From Rhizobium sp. Root483D2 (GTDB taxonomy: Bacteria > Pseudomonadota > Alphaproteobacteria > Rhizobiales > Rhizobiaceae): a stretch of 64,000 nt of DNA. Under the pieces are notes generated by a model. The model was given only the letters and a program-made list of their open reading frames with translations, ran no database searches and had not been told where the DNA came from. The position numbers and the translations under genes are program-made. Location of the stretch: the NCBI RefSeq assembly GCF_001426685.1, contig NZ_LMFB01000013.1, positions 142,478 to 206,477 of the forward strand, in the 5' to 3' direction. Shown one piece after another: positions 37,761 through 47,281 of this stretch (the stretch's first letter is position 1; every line of letters starts with the position of its first letter).

Positions 37761-38363
37761 CTAGCGTCTCGGCCGCAACAATTCGAAGACATCCCCGGCG
37801 TCGCAATAATCCATATATCCCATACGCCCGACCGGCCGGACCTTGGCCATATCGAAGCGGCCGTCACGAACAGCCTCGTCGCGGATATGGATGCCCACGA
37901 CCTGGCCGATGACCACGTGGTTTTCGGACAAGGTTCCATCGAGCGTCTTCGGCTGGAATATGTCCGTCACCTTGCATTCCAGCGCCGCATAGGCCTCGGC
38001 AACGAAGGGCGCGCGCACGAATTCGCCTTCGACGGGCGTCAATCCGGCCAGCGCAAATTCGCTTTCGCCATGGGGCACCGGGGCCGAGGTGAGGTTCATG
38101 GCGTCGCGAATATCGAAGCTGACGAAATTGGCGGTGAATTCGCGGGTTTCCTCGATATTGCGCAGCGAATCCTTGCGGCCGGACGAGGAGAACATCACCA
38201 TCTTCGGCGTATCGCTGATGGCGTTGAAGAAGGAATAGGGCGCCAGATTGAGGCTGCCAGCTTCAGCCCGCGATCCGATCCAGCCGATCGGCCGCGGCGA
38301 GACGATGGCCTTGAACGGATCATGGGCGAGGCCATGCGCGTTTTGTGCGGTCGCATAAAACAT
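37761..38363 (-). CDS. flavin reductase-like domain protein
   Basis: A 200-residue FMN-binding split-barrel protein: IVSPRPIGWIGSRAEAGSLNLAPYSFFNAIS is the family start, followed by FSSSGRKDSLRNIEETREF and NLTSAPVPHGESEF. These proteins reduce FMN with NAD(P)H or use it for small-molecule reduction. Its ATG overlaps the nitroreductase stop by one base (TGATG), so the two flavoenzymes are co-translated. It converges with the CitE-like gene, 10 bases apart. Confidence 0.88.
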   Translation of the reverse strand: MFYATAQNAHGLAHDPFKAIVSPRPIGWIGSRAEAGSLNLAPYSFFNAISDTPKMVMFSSSGRKDSLRNIEETREFTANFVSFDIRDAMNLTSAPVPHGESEFALAGLTPVEGEFVRAPFVAEAYAALECKVTDIFQPKTLDGTLSENHVVIGQVVGIHIRDEAVRDGRFDMAKVRPVGRMGYMDYCDAGDVFELLRPRR

Positions 38364-38947
38364 CAGCTGTCCTCGCCAACCCAGGTGACGATATCGGCAA
38401 GCTCCGGACGCGGGCGCTCGGTTGGCGGAACCTGCGGCGTGCCGATGTGAATGAAGCCGGCGACCCTTTCGCCCGGCTGAACGCCCAGCAGCGTATAGGC
38501 CTTTTCATCGAACGCATACCATTCGGTCAGCCAGTTCGAGCAAAAGCCGAGCGCATTGGCGGCCATCAGCAGATTGAGGCAGACGGCGCCCGCCGACATG
38601 ACCTGTTCCCATTCGGGCACCTTAAAATGCGGAGCCGCCTTGCTGACCACGGCAATGACCACCGGCGCGCGGGTCAGGCGGGTGTTTTCCACCTTGATCA
38701 TCTCGTCTGACAGATCGGGTTTGGCGGCGAGCGCCATTTTCGCCAGTTCGGTGCTCAGCCGCACCCGCTCGTCGCCGCGATAGACGATGAAACGCCAGGG
38801 CGCCAGCTTGCCATGATCGGGCACGCGCGAGGCCAGCTTCAGCATCTCTTCGATTTCAGCCGTGCCCGGTCCCGGTCCGCCCATCTGAAAGGCCGGAATA
38901 GACCGGCGGGTTGCCAGATAATCACGCAGACTGATTTCAGTTTTCAT
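38363..38947 (-). CDS. nitroreductase-family protein
   Basis: A 194-residue FMN-dependent oxidoreductase with [12 protein letters not shown] near the start (FMN-phosphate Arg/Ser), [41 protein letters not shown] and the C-terminal [18 protein letters not shown]. Annotation as nitroreductase reflects the family; the natural substrate is unknown. It is directly upstream of and coupled to the flavin reductase-like gene, which suggests shared flavin chemistry. Confidence 0.9.
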   Translation of the reverse strand: MKTEISLRDYLATRRSIPAFQMGGPGPGTAEIEEMLKLASRVPDHGKLAPWRFIVYRGDERVRLSTELAKMALAAKPDLSDEMIKVENTRLTRAPVVIAVVSKAAPHFKVPEWEQVMSAGAVCLNLLMAANALGFCSNWLTEWYAFDEKAYTLLGVQPGERVAGFIHIGTPQVPPTERPRPELADIVTWVGEDS

Positions 38948-39062
38948 CGCCGCCCATTTCCACTAGTTTGCCAGCGCACGCCGCCGCTCCCCCGAAGGCA
39001 GCCACGAAAATGCCATATCGGCGTTTCAAGTGGAGCCACACACTCAGGATGTCAACCACCCC

Positions 39063-40070
39063 ATGCGCATCAAGGCCGGTCCCGTTCGCACTGTCTCCAT
39101 AGCGCTCGTTCTTGCGACAGCTGCCACCGGTGCGCCGCAGGCGCAGGAGCTTGCCGACCCCTTCAAAGCGTTTCCGGCAATCTCCGCGCCAGCCAAGAAG
39201 ATGCCGAAGCTCAACAGCTTCAACCCGATGATCCCGGATGCCGCAACACAAGGGCCGACAGCAAAGGATATCGCACTCGAGGCGCATCTGACCGAGAAGG
39301 GCAAGTCTGTCGAACAGGGCCTGACCTGGCGGGTTTTCAGCCCCATTCCCGGCTCCGACGGCAAACTGCCGCTGGTTGCGACCTCGGAAGGCGGATCGGC
39401 GGCGTTTCAGCTCATCCCGGGTGAATATTTCGTCAATGTCGCCTTCGGGCGTGCTGGCGCGACCCGCAAGATCAGGGTGGCGGATGCCGGCCCGATGGAA
39501 AAGCAGGTGCTGGTGCTTGATGCCGGCGGCGTTATGCTGAATGCAGTATCGGGCAGCGACGTGCGTATTCCGCCGGGCGAGCTGAGTTTCTCGATCTTTT
39601 CGGCCGATGCGAAGGAAGACGGCGAACGCGCGCTTGTGGTCGCGGACGTCAAGCCGAACACCGTCGTGCGGTTGAATACCGGCACCTATCATGTCGTGTC
39701 CAACTATGGCTCGGTCAATGCCGTCATTCGCGCCGATATCCAGGTGGAGGCCGGCAAGCTGACGGAGGCGACGATCCAGCACCGCGCCGCCAAACTGACG
39801 CTGAAGCTCGTCTCCGAGCCCGGCGGTGAAGCGATCGCCGATACCGCCTGGTCGATCCTCACCTCATCGGGCGACGTGGTCAGCGAAAGCGTCGGCGCGT
39901 TTCCGACACTGGTTTTGGCCGAGGGCGGCTACTCGGCGGTGGCGCGCAACAACGAGAAGATTTTCCAGCGCGACTTTACCGTCAAGGCCGGCGTCAATAC
40001 CGATGTCGAGGTGCTGCTGAACGACAAATCGGCGCAGCCCGCATCCGGCGCATCGGACGCGCAAGACTGA
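39063..40070 (+). CDS. hypothetical periplasmic beta-rich protein
   Basis: I do not recognise the function. The 335-residue protein starts at ATG 39063 with a signal peptide (TVSIALVLATAATGAPQAQ). It contains two beta-sandwich-like stretches with similar grammar: GLTWRVFSPIPGSDGKLPLVATSEGGSA..LIPGEYFVNVAFGRA and DTAWSILTSSGDVVSES..LVLAEGGYSAVARNNE. Between them LVVADVKPNTVVRLNTGTYHVVSNYG is also repeat-like. These resemble carboxypeptidase-regulatory or Ig-like folds. It is probably soluble in the periplasm. It is divergent from the nitroreductase and converges with the acyltransferase gene, 15 bases away. Confidence 0.75.
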   Translation: MRIKAGPVRTVSIALVLATAATGAPQAQELADPFKAFPAISAPAKKMPKLNSFNPMIPDAATQGPTAKDIALEAHLTEKGKSVEQGLTWRVFSPIPGSDGKLPLVATSEGGSAAFQLIPGEYFVNVAFGRAGATRKIRVADAGPMEKQVLVLDAGGVMLNAVSGSDVRIPPGELSFSIFSADAKEDGERALVVADVKPNTVVRLNTGTYHVVSNYGSVNAVIRADIQVEAGKLTEATIQHRAAKLTLKLVSEPGGEAIADTAWSILTSSGDVVSESVGAFPTLVLAEGGYSAVARNNEKIFQRDFTVKAGVNTDVEVLLNDKSAQPASGASDAQD

Positions 40071-40085
40071 GCCGATCAGTTAAGT

Positions 40086-40928
40086 CTAAGACGCTGCTCT
40101 CTTCAGAAACGGCTTGCGCGGCGGCGCCATGCAGAACACGCCGTCATAGATGCGCGTCAGGATGTCCTTGCGGTCGGCAATGGCGCTCAGTTCCTCCCAA
40201 GCAATCAACTGGCCGATGCGCGACGAGATGGTCGTGCCAGATAGCCTGCGGAACTCGCGGATCAACAATGAAATGCGCAGGGTCAGCGAGACCTTGCTGG
40301 CCAGGTGAAACAACCGGCCGTTCTGGCCATCGAAATAGATCGGGATGACGCTCGCCTTGGCCGCCTGGATCAGCTTGGCCGGAAACATTTTCCACGGCAG
40401 GTCTTCGGCCCGGCCAAATCCCTTTCTCGCAGTTGCGACCCCACCGGCCGGAAAGACGATCAGCGTGACGCCCTCTTTCAACAGCCGCACGGCCTCGTGG
40501 CGCGTCTGCATGTTGATCGCTAACGCCTCCTTGGTTTCTTCAAACGAGATCGGCAGGGAATAGGGCGCCATTTCCGGCACCTTCAAAAGCTCGTTGTTGA
40601 TCAAAACCCTGAACGGACGGCCCAACTGTTCGGCCAGCGACAGGACGGCAATGCCATCGCCGATGCCGAAGGGATGGTTGGCGACGATGACCACGGGTGT
40701 GTCAGGCAGATGGCGCGGCGGCCATTCGCCCTGGACGCGGACGCGCACATTGATGAGATCCAGCATTTCGCCGAAAATCCGGTCGCTCTTGCCGACAATA
40801 TTATGGCGCCATTGATTGTAGAGCTTGGCGTAGCGATTGCGCCCGGCAAGCCCCTCCATGGAGCGGATAAACCAACGTTTCAGCCGTCGATCGTTCTCGT
40901 TGGCATAAGACAGCTCTTTGAACTGCAC
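40086..40928 (-). CDS. lysophospholipid acyltransferase-family protein (PlsC-like)
   Basis: A 280-residue acyltransferase. The catalytic motif is written VVIVANHPFGIGDGIAVLSL, in which His and Asp are five residues apart, as in the AGPAT-like subgroup rather than the HX4D of classic PlsC. FPAGGVATARKGFG matches the acyl-acceptor motif (FPxG). Members transfer acyl chains to lysophospholipids or, as in the Ols proteins, amino-acid lipids. Signal sequence and transmembrane segments are not obvious, so peripheral membrane association is expected. Confidence 0.85.
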   Translation of the reverse strand: MQFKELSYANENDRRLKRWFIRSMEGLAGRNRYAKLYNQWRHNIVGKSDRIFGEMLDLINVRVRVQGEWPPRHLPDTPVVIVANHPFGIGDGIAVLSLAEQLGRPFRVLINNELLKVPEMAPYSLPISFEETKEALAINMQTRHEAVRLLKEGVTLIVFPAGGVATARKGFGRAEDLPWKMFPAKLIQAAKASVIPIYFDGQNGRLFHLASKVSLTLRISLLIREFRRLSGTTISSRIGQLIAWEELSAIADRKDILTRIYDGVFCMAPPRKPFLKRAAS

Positions 40929-41079
40929 GCTGTTCCCCGTTCCAAGAAAAGGTGCGCCCGGAAGGGACGCAGCACAGGTATTTCGGTTTTGCCGGACTGC
41001 GTTCAGCGGCGGCGCTTATTCCACCCATCACGCATAAACCGGATAGTCTGCGAATGTTACAGTTTTCTGACAGAAGACT

Positions 41080-41104
41080 GAAGGTGCGGCCCTGCCGCAC
41101 CTTC
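41080..41104. terminator. strong hairpin after thrS
   Basis: GAAGGTGCGGC/GCCGCACCTTC, a perfect 11-base stem with a 3-base loop, 31 bases past the thrS stop. On the minus strand it is followed by AGTCTTCTG, a weak T-run, so it could be a terminator or an mRNA-end protector. Confidence 0.5.
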
Positions 41105-41135
41105 CCGATGAGATCATACAGACTTTCAGCCCTGA

Positions 41136-43124
41136 TCAGGCCTTGGCCTTGCTGCGACGCTCGGCCTTGCGCTTCACGTCCGGCGGTGTTGCTTCCAGGA
41201 CCAGAGAGGCGATGGCCTCATCCAGCGTCATCGGCGTCTGTGCCTGAGAGCCGAGCCTGCGGATATTGACCGTACGCTCTTCCGCCTCGCGCATGCCGCA
41301 GACGATGATGACAGGCACCTTGGTCACCGAATGCTCGCGGACCTTGTAGTTGATCTTCTCGTTGCGGAAGTCGGTCTCGACCTCGAGACCGGCATCGCGC
41401 AGCAATTCCGCAACTTCGCGGCCGTAATCATCGGCTTCCGAGGTGATGGTGGCGACGACGACCTGCAGCGGCGAGATCCACAGCGGCATATGGCCGGCGA
41501 AGTTCTCGATGAGGATACCGAGGAAGCGCTCCATCGAGCCGCAGATGGCGCGGTGGATCATCACCGGCTGGGTCTTTTCCGAGTTGCTATCGATATAGAA
41601 GGCACCGAAGCGTTCCGGCAGGTTGAAATCGACCTGCGTCGTGCCGCACTGCCATTCACGGCCGATCGCGTCCTTCAGCGTATATTCGAACTTCGGACCG
41701 TAGAAAGCGCCCTCGCCCGGCAGGATACCGGTCTTGATGCGGCCTTCCGACTGCGCCTCGATCGTCTTCAAGACGTCCATCATGACGCTTTCGGCACGAT
41801 CCCAGAGCGCATCGTCGCCGACGCGTTTTTCCGGACGGGTCGAGAGCTTGACCACGACCTCCTGGAAGCCGAAGTCCTGATAGACCGACAGGATGAGATC
41901 GTTGATGCGCAGGCATTCGGCCGCCATCTGCTCGTCGGTGCAGAACACATGAGCGTCGTCCTGCGTGAAGCCGCGCACGCGCATCAGGCCATGCAGCGCG
42001 CCCGATGGCTCGTAACGATGGACATTGCCGAATTCGGCAAGCCGGATCGGCAGTTCGCGATAGGATTTCAAGCCATGCTTGAAAATCTGGATATGGCCGG
42101 GGCAGTTCATCGGCTTCAGCGCAAAGACGCGCTCGTCGTCGGTTTCGTCACCGGCGACAGTCACCTTGAACATGTTGTCGCGGTACCAGCCCCAGTGGCC
42201 GGAGGTTTCCCACAATGACTTGTCGAGCACCTGCGGTGCATTGACCTCCTGATAGGTGCCGGCCAGACGGCGGCGCATATAGGCGACCAGCGTCTGGAAG
42301 ATGCGCCAGCCTTTGCCGTGCCAGAAGACGACGCCCGGGCCTTCTTCCTGGAAATGGAACAGGTCCATCTCGCGGCCCAGACGGCGGTGGTCGCGCTTTT
42401 CGGCTTCGGCCAGAATATGCAGATACTGGTCGAGCTCTTCCTGGGTGCGCCAGGCGGTGCCGTAGATGCGCGTCAGCATCGGGTTGTTTGAATCACCGCG
42501 CCAATAGGCACCGGCCACCCGCATTAGCTTGAAGGCATTGCCGATCTGGCCGGTGGAGGCCATGTGCGGCCCACGGCAGAGATCGAACCAGTCGCCCTGA
42601 TAGTAGATCTTCAGGTCCTGATCCGCAGAGATCGCATCGACCAGCTCGACCTTATAATTCTCGCCCTTGTCGGCAAAGACCTGACGCGCCTTGTCGCGCG
42701 GCCAGATTTCCTTGGTAAAAGGCTTGTTGCGCTGGATGATTTCCTTCATCCGCTTTTCGATCTTTGGCAGATCGTCAGGCGTAAACGGTTCATTCTTGGC
42801 AAAGTCGTAATAGAAGCCGTTCTCGATCACCGGGCCGATGGTGACCTGCGTGCCCGGCCACAATTCCTGCACGGCTTCGGCCATCACATGGGCCGTGTCG
42901 TGGCGGATCAGTTCCAGGGCGCGGGCATCTTCGCGAGTGACGATCTCGAGCGTGCCGGAGACGACCGGATCCGACAGGTCGCGCAACTCGCCATCCAGCG
43001 CAATCGCGATGGCCTTCTTTGCAAGCGACTTCGAAATCGATTCGGCGACTTCACGGCCCGTCGTGCCAGCGGCATAACCGCGGACGGAACCATCGGGAAA
43101 TGTAAGGGAAACAGCGTCAGACAT
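41136..43124 (-). CDS. thrS: threonyl-tRNA synthetase
   Basis: Charges tRNA-Thr. The 662-residue protein has an N-terminal TGS domain ([20 protein letters not shown]), an editing domain with the HxxxH signature [12 protein letters not shown], then the class II core: [23 protein letters not shown] (motif 2 region and zinc Cys), [14 protein letters not shown] and [18 protein letters not shown] (motif 3), and an anticodon-binding domain at the C-terminus. The ATG at 43124 has AAGGAAG seven bases upstream and is preferred over 43151. Confidence 0.97.
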   Translation of the reverse strand: MSDAVSLTFPDGSVRGYAAGTTGREVAESISKSLAKKAIAIALDGELRDLSDPVVSGTLEIVTREDARALELIRHDTAHVMAEAVQELWPGTQVTIGPVIENGFYYDFAKNEPFTPDDLPKIEKRMKEIIQRNKPFTKEIWPRDKARQVFADKGENYKVELVDAISADQDLKIYYQGDWFDLCRGPHMASTGQIGNAFKLMRVAGAYWRGDSNNPMLTRIYGTAWRTQEELDQYLHILAEAEKRDHRRLGREMDLFHFQEEGPGVVFWHGKGWRIFQTLVAYMRRRLAGTYQEVNAPQVLDKSLWETSGHWGWYRDNMFKVTVAGDETDDERVFALKPMNCPGHIQIFKHGLKSYRELPIRLAEFGNVHRYEPSGALHGLMRVRGFTQDDAHVFCTDEQMAAECLRINDLILSVYQDFGFQEVVVKLSTRPEKRVGDDALWDRAESVMMDVLKTIEAQSEGRIKTGILPGEGAFYGPKFEYTLKDAIGREWQCGTTQVDFNLPERFGAFYIDSNSEKTQPVMIHRAICGSMERFLGILIENFAGHMPLWISPLQVVVATITSEADDYGREVAELLRDAGLEVETDFRNEKINYKVREHSVTKVPVIIVCGMREAEERTVNIRRLGSQAQTPMTLDEAIASLVLEATPPDVKRKAERRSKAKA

Positions 43125-43242
43125 GTGTTCTTCCTTGTCCAGTCCCGCCAACGAATGCGGGTGGTGTTGATAACCGGCGCGGCCGGCAAATTGACGCGCG
43201 GGTGATAGAGCGTTTTCGTGACGGAGTAAAGAACAGCCTAGA

Positions 43243-43776
43243 TCAGGCTTCGATCATATCCGTCAGGCCACGCACCGTATTCCAATTGCGAAAGGTGCCG
43301 GGGCCAAGGCGTTTGGTGGTCAATGCCGAGAGCAGTTTTGACTCGCTCGGCTTGCCGGGGAAACGGATCCAGAGATCGCCGTTGACAACTGCGACCTGTT
43401 CTCCGCCGCCGCGCTGAATATTAGCTGGCATATCGCTGGAGAGTGGCGAGCGCATCACCCGGACGACGATATTTTGCGCTTCGGCATCGTTTACCGGGGG
43501 AAAAGGGTTGCCCGCCGCAAGTGCCAGCCAACCCGGTGCATCGCGCACAATGATATCGACATGTTTTCCGTAACGTGCGCGAAACCCCTCTTCCAGCTGC
43601 GCCTCGATCACTGCGACCGGTTCCCTTTGTGCCTCGAAAACCAGATTTCCGGTCGATACCAGCGCGCGCGCATCACGAAAGCCGAGACCTTCGGCCATCG
43701 CCCGAAGCTCCGACATCACCACGCGGCGACCGGGTGCAAGGACGATGCTGTGGAGCAAAGCGACATAAACAGTCAT
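43243..43776 (-). CDS. DUF1697 family protein
   Basis: A 177-residue protein matching DUF1697: [23 protein letters not shown] at the start (the family usually reads ALLRGINVG..), then [26 protein letters not shown] and [11 protein letters not shown] later. Structurally characterised members have a duplicated ferredoxin-like fold; function is unknown. Its ATG overlaps the stop codon of yidD by four bases (ATGA), which couples the two. Confidence 0.82.
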   Translation of the reverse strand: MTVYVALLHSIVLAPGRRVVMSELRAMAEGLGFRDARALVSTGNLVFEAQREPVAVIEAQLEEGFRARYGKHVDIIVRDAPGWLALAAGNPFPPVNDAEAQNIVVRVMRSPLSSDMPANIQRGGGEQVAVVNGDLWIRFPGKPSESKLLSALTTKRLGPGTFRNWNTVRGLTDMIEA

Positions 43777-44141
43777 TGCGACGCCGGGCGCCAATACCGC
43801 CAGGGCGTATACCAATGCTTCGAGAGTGGCAGTTTCTCCGGAACCGGGTCGAGCCCGCTCGTGCCGCCGGGGCCGCAGCGCAGGAAGCGGAACAGCACCA
43901 TCCAGCCGCCGGGCCAGAAGCCGTGGCGGGCAATCGCCTCGTAGCCATATTCGGAACAGGTGGGGATATGGCGGCAGGAATTGCCGATAAAGCCGGACAG
44001 TGTCAGCTGGTAGAGCCGGATGAAGGACATGCCGAACAGGCGTCCCGGCGTCTTGCGAAACGGACCCGCATAGTTGCGGCCTGAATAAGGCCGTCTGGCG
44101 CTGTCCGCCTCATGGTGCCCGCATCCCGGTTTGCCGCACAT
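43773..44141 (-). CDS. yidD: YidD-family membrane protein insertion efficiency factor
   Basis: A 122-residue protein with the compact YidD core: LYQLTLSGFIGNSCRHIPTC, then SEYGYEAIARHGFWPGGWM and RFLRCGPGGTSGLDPVP. YidD is a small amphipathic inner-membrane protein that assists YidC/Sec insertion. The N-terminal extension includes the metal-ligand-like MCGKPGCGHHEAD and a basic RRPYSGRNYAGPFRK. ATG 44141 is one base after the stop of the NifU-like gene, and the C-terminal end overlaps the DUF1697 start; the three genes form a unit. Confidence 0.9.
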   Translation of the reverse strand: MCGKPGCGHHEADSARRPYSGRNYAGPFRKTPGRLFGMSFIRLYQLTLSGFIGNSCRHIPTCSEYGYEAIARHGFWPGGWMVLFRFLRCGPGGTSGLDPVPEKLPLSKHWYTPWRYWRPASQ

Positions 44142-44142
44142 G

Positions 44143-44592
44143 TCAGCCGGCAGCCTTGACCGGGCGTGACGCTTCAACCTGGCCGATCGCATCGACGACG
44201 GCATCGAAGGTCAGCATGGTCGAGGCGTGGCGTGCCTTGTAATCCCGAACCGGTTTAAGGAAGCGCATGTCCTCGAAACGGCCCGATGGCCCCTCGCCGT
44301 CCGCCTTTAGCATGGCCAGCATGTCTTCGCGCGCCTGGCGGATTTCCGTGGATGTGGCGCCGACAACATGGCGGGCCATGATCGAGGACGAGGCTTGTCC
44401 AAGCGCACAGGCCTTTACCTCATGGGCGAAGCCGGTGACGGTATCGCCGTCCATTTTCAGGGTGATCCTCACCTTCGAACCACACAACTTCGAATGCGCA
44501 CTCGCCTCGGCGTCCGGGTCGGCAAGCCTGCCGCTCTTGGGGATATTGCCGGCAAATTCCAAAATCCTGCTATTATAGATTTCGTCCATCAT
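44143..44592 (-). CDS. IscU/NifU-N-like protein with incomplete cluster-binding residues
   Basis: A 149-residue protein of the Fe-S scaffold fold: MDEIYNSRILEFAGNIP, HSKLCGSKVRITLKMDGD with Cys37, and EVKACALGQASSSIMARHV with Cys62. Scaffolds such as IscU and SufU carry a third Cys and an Asp next to the first; here the first site reads CGS rather than CGD, and the region where the third Cys would sit is RHASTMLT. So it may not hold a cluster in the usual way. First gene of the NifU-like, yidD, DUF1697 unit; divergent from folE. Confidence 0.82.
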   Translation of the reverse strand: MMDEIYNSRILEFAGNIPKSGRLADPDAEASAHSKLCGSKVRITLKMDGDTVTGFAHEVKACALGQASSSIMARHVVGATSTEIRQAREDMLAMLKADGEGPSGRFEDMRFLKPVRDYKARHASTMLTFDAVVDAIGQVEASRPVKAAG

Positions 44593-44731
44593 TCGGCGCG
44601 ATCCGCTTGTTTTTGCGCGTTTTCAGGCAAACGGCGCATGATTTTCTATCGTATCTTAGAAAAAAACACAGTGTCTCCATCTGCGCCTCTTTCACATGTG
44701 TCCCGGCATATTATATGCTATGTCGTGTGGG

Positions 44732-44762
44732 GGCGACAGGTTCGCAAGAGCGAACAGTCGCC
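44732..44762 (+). other. strong hairpin in the nifU-like/folE intergenic region
   Basis: The 340 bases between the two genes (44593-44932) contain no convincing protein gene. They hold the palindrome GCATATTATATGC (44707-44719), then this nested hairpin: GGCGAC/GTCGCC outer and GTTCGC/GCGAAC inner stems around an AAGA loop. TGTTGTTT follows. It may be a terminator or part of a folE leader; the 170 bases to the folE start favour a leader or a short separate transcript. Confidence 0.35.
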
Positions 44763-44903
44763 TGTTGTTTGGGAAACCGTGCCGGATGATCCAGAGCCCT
44801 TAACCTCTGCAAATCAAAAAGCCCCGGAGCCCGCCGACGGAAACCAGGCCTGAAATCGTCAGGTCAATGGCCAATGGCGAGTTGTCCGAAAAGATAAACG
44901 TCA

Positions 44904-44919
44904 CGTAACGCTTGTTACG
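44904..44919 (+). promoter_or_regulatory. hairpin immediately upstream of the folE ribosome-binding site
   Basis: CGTAAC/GTTACG with a GCTT loop, followed by CCAAGAGGCCATT and the folE ATG. Alphaproteobacterial folE leaders are known to carry the folE motif (tetrahydrofolate-II riboswitch) overlapping the SD. The location fits, but I could not match the published consensus by eye. Confidence 0.35.
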
Positions 44920-44932
44920 CCAAGAGGCCATT

Positions 44933-45550
44933 ATGGACGCCATTGTCAAGAATTTTCCTGCCGTGACCGCCACCGATGGACGGCCGAGCCAGAAGGAAGC
45001 CGAGGACGCCGTTCGCGTTCTCCTGCGCTGGGCAGGCGACGATCCGGCCCGCGAAGGGCTTCTCGATACCCCTGCCCGCGTCGCCAAGGCCTATAAGGAA
45101 CTGTTTTCCGGCTATGACCTGGCTGCCGAAGACGTTCTGGGCCGCACCTTCGAGGAGGTCGGCGGCTATGACGACATCGTGCTCGTCAAGGATATCCCGT
45201 TCTTCTCGCATTGCGAACATCACATGGTTCCGATCATCGGCAAGGCGCATGTCGCCTATCTGCCGGATGGCAAGGTACTTGGCCTGTCGAAGATCGCGCG
45301 CGTTGTCGATATCTTCGGCCGACGTCTGCAGACGCAGGAAACCATGACGGCGCAGATTGCAAAGGCGATCGACGATACGCTGCAGCCGCGCGGCGTGGCC
45401 GTGATGATCGAAGCCGAACATATGTGCATGGCGATGCGTGGCGTCCAGAAGCAGGGCTCGACGACATTGACCACCACCTTTACCGGTATCTTCAAGAACG
45501 AGCCCGCCGAACAGGCCCGCTTCATGACCATGCTGCGGGGCTTCAAGTAA
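44933..45550 (+). CDS. folE: GTP cyclohydrolase I
   Basis: Converts GTP to dihydroneopterin triphosphate, the entry to folate synthesis. The 205-residue protein has [23 protein letters not shown], with the zinc Cys and His, and [15 protein letters not shown]. The C-terminal [21 protein letters not shown] carries the second zinc Cys. The ATG at 44933 with AAGAGG upstream is preferred to 44912. hisI follows 24 bases after the stop; the two are probably co-transcribed. Confidence 0.96.
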   Translation: MDAIVKNFPAVTATDGRPSQKEAEDAVRVLLRWAGDDPAREGLLDTPARVAKAYKELFSGYDLAAEDVLGRTFEEVGGYDDIVLVKDIPFFSHCEHHMVPIIGKAHVAYLPDGKVLGLSKIARVVDIFGRRLQTQETMTAQIAKAIDDTLQPRGVAVMIEAEHMCMAMRGVQKQGSTTLTTTFTGIFKNEPAEQARFMTMLRGFK

Positions 45551-45574
45551 GCTCCGTCAACCGGAGCCCTTCCG

Positions 45575-46027
45575 ATGACACTCGAATTTGACCGCCCGTC
45601 CACCGACAAGGCGGAACTGGAATCCGGTTCCGCTTTCACGCCCCGTTTCGACAGCAATGGACTAATCACCGCCGTCGTCACCGATGCCGGCGACGGCACG
45701 CTGCTGATGGTGGCGCATATGAATGCGCAGGCCTTGGCGCTGACGATCGAGACCGGTATCGCCCACTATTACAGCCGTTCGCGAAAGAGCCTCTGGAAAA
45801 AAGGCGAGACCTCCGGTAACCTGCAGACAGTCGAAGAAATTCGCACCGACTGCGATCAGGATGCTTTATGGCTGAAAGTCCGTGTCGCCGGCCATGACGC
45901 AACCTGCCACACCGGCCGGCGCTCGTGTTTTTACCGGTCCGTTGGCGTCAAGGATGGCGTCACGTCACTTAACATCATTGATACCGAAATTCATTTCCAT
46001 CCGGGCGATGTCTACGGCAAAAATTAA
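45575..46027 (+). CDS. hisI: phosphoribosyl-AMP cyclohydrolase
   Basis: Third step of histidine biosynthesis, opening the purine ring of phosphoribosyl-AMP. The 150-residue single-domain protein has [37 protein letters not shown] and the zinc/metal motifs [10 protein letters not shown] and [12 protein letters not shown]. It is the monofunctional alphaproteobacterial form without a HisE domain. Adjacent to folE, as in many rhizobia. Confidence 0.96.
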   Translation: MTLEFDRPSTDKAELESGSAFTPRFDSNGLITAVVTDAGDGTLLMVAHMNAQALALTIETGIAHYYSRSRKSLWKKGETSGNLQTVEEIRTDCDQDALWLKVRVAGHDATCHTGRRSCFYRSVGVKDGVTSLNIIDTEIHFHPGDVYGKN

Positions 46028-46239
46028 TCATCTGACGCTTTTTGGCTCAGCTTCTTGACTGGATTCACGATTTCGCAACCAGACTGGGAGCGTAATCTTG
46101 ACAACGAGGATGCGTTCCGCAGGGAACACCCGGCCGCAACGCCCTCCTGTAGATTGAGTATGTACGGCATGCACTTGCAAAGCAGTAATGCGAGACGTGA
46201 CGGCCTGTAACAGTGTGTTCTGCGGCATGGAGGTGCCGG

Positions 46240-47211
46240 ATGTTGAACTGGACATTCAATCGCAGCGGTATCACCGCAGACGCTTCCGCACCCGGCGGCC
46301 CTTCCCACGCCCTGGTGTCTTCCCCACCCGAACAGATCAAGCCGCCGAAATCCAAGATCGCGCTGGCACTTGGCGGCGGCGCCGCGCGCGGCTGGGCGCA
46401 TATTGGCGTGCTGAAAGCGCTGGATGAAGAAGGGATCGAAGTCGGGATGATCGCCGGGACCTCGATCGGCGCGCTCGTCGGCGGCTGCTATCTGGCTGGA
46501 AAGCTCGACGAACTCGAAACATTCGCCCGCTCGCTCACCATGCGCCGCATCGCCGGATTGCTGGATTTTGCCATCGGTGGCGGCGGGCTGTTCGGCGGCC
46601 TGCGCCTGACCAAGCGCATGCAGGAACATCTGCAGGACATCGCGATCGAAGATCTCGACCGCACCTTCGTCGCTGTCGCAACCGAGGTCAATTCCGGCCA
46701 TGAGGTCTGGATCGGCCAGGGATCGCTGATCACCGCCATCCGCGCCTCCTACGCCCTGCCGGGCATCTTCGAACCGGTCAAATGCAACAACCGCACCCTG
46801 ATGGACGGCGCGCTGGTCAATCCGGTGCCGGTCTCGGTCTGCCGCGCCCACGAGCAGCAGCTGGTCGTTGCCGTCAACCTTAACTATGACCTTTATGGCC
46901 GCTCCGCCGTGATCAAGCACAATGCGGGAAGCCGTGCGGTCGAACAGCCCGCTGTGGCCAAACAGCCGGAAGGCCAGGCCGGGCGGCTGGGCATGACCAG
47001 TGTGATGGTGCAGGCCTTCAACATCATCCAGGATCGCATTTCGCGGGCGCGGCTTGCCGGCGATCCGCCGGATCTGGCGCTGCATCCCAAGCTCAACGAT
47101 ATCGGCCTGTCGGAATTTCACCGGGCCGGGGAAGCGATCGATCGCGGCTATTACGAGACCAAGTCGAAGCTCAGCGAGCTGCAGCGCCTTCAGGATGTGA
47201 TGCTGCGATAG
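46240..47211 (+). CDS. patatin-like phospholipase-family protein
   Basis: A 323-residue serine hydrolase of the patatin fold: IALALGGGAARGWAHIGVLKAL (oxyanion Gly-rich loop), nucleophile AGTSIGALVGG (GxSxG), and the catalytic Asp in LMDGALVNPVPVS (DGG/A). Members hydrolyse acyl esters of membrane lipids. No signal peptide. ATG 46240 follows GAGGTGCCGG and is preferred to 46213. The 212 bases before it show no gene. Confidence 0.9.
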   Translation: MLNWTFNRSGITADASAPGGPSHALVSSPPEQIKPPKSKIALALGGGAARGWAHIGVLKALDEEGIEVGMIAGTSIGALVGGCYLAGKLDELETFARSLTMRRIAGLLDFAIGGGGLFGGLRLTKRMQEHLQDIAIEDLDRTFVAVATEVNSGHEVWIGQGSLITAIRASYALPGIFEPVKCNNRTLMDGALVNPVPVSVCRAHEQQLVVAVNLNYDLYGRSAVIKHNAGSRAVEQPAVAKQPEGQAGRLGMTSVMVQAFNIIQDRISRARLAGDPPDLALHPKLNDIGLSEFHRAGEAIDRGYYETKSKLSELQRLQDVMLR

Positions 47212-47230
47212 AGGTCGCTGTAAACAATGA

Positions 47231-47260
47231 TGCCGCGCGGCCCGGTCCGGGTGCGCGGCA
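47231..47260. terminator. hairpin between patatin and CBS genes
   Basis: TGCCGCGC/GCGCGGCA arms around a GC-rich loop containing a smaller stem (CCCGG/CCGGG). It lies in the short convergent space between two stops. It lacks a T-run, so termination is uncertain. Confidence 0.35.
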
Positions 47261-47281
47261 TTGTCATGTTCCGTGGATGCA

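Noticed and set aside
44368-44853. 161-codon plus-strand ORF overlapping the NifU-like gene and spacer
   Set aside because: The first half is antisense to a recognisable scaffold-fold protein; the second half is low in protein-like features.
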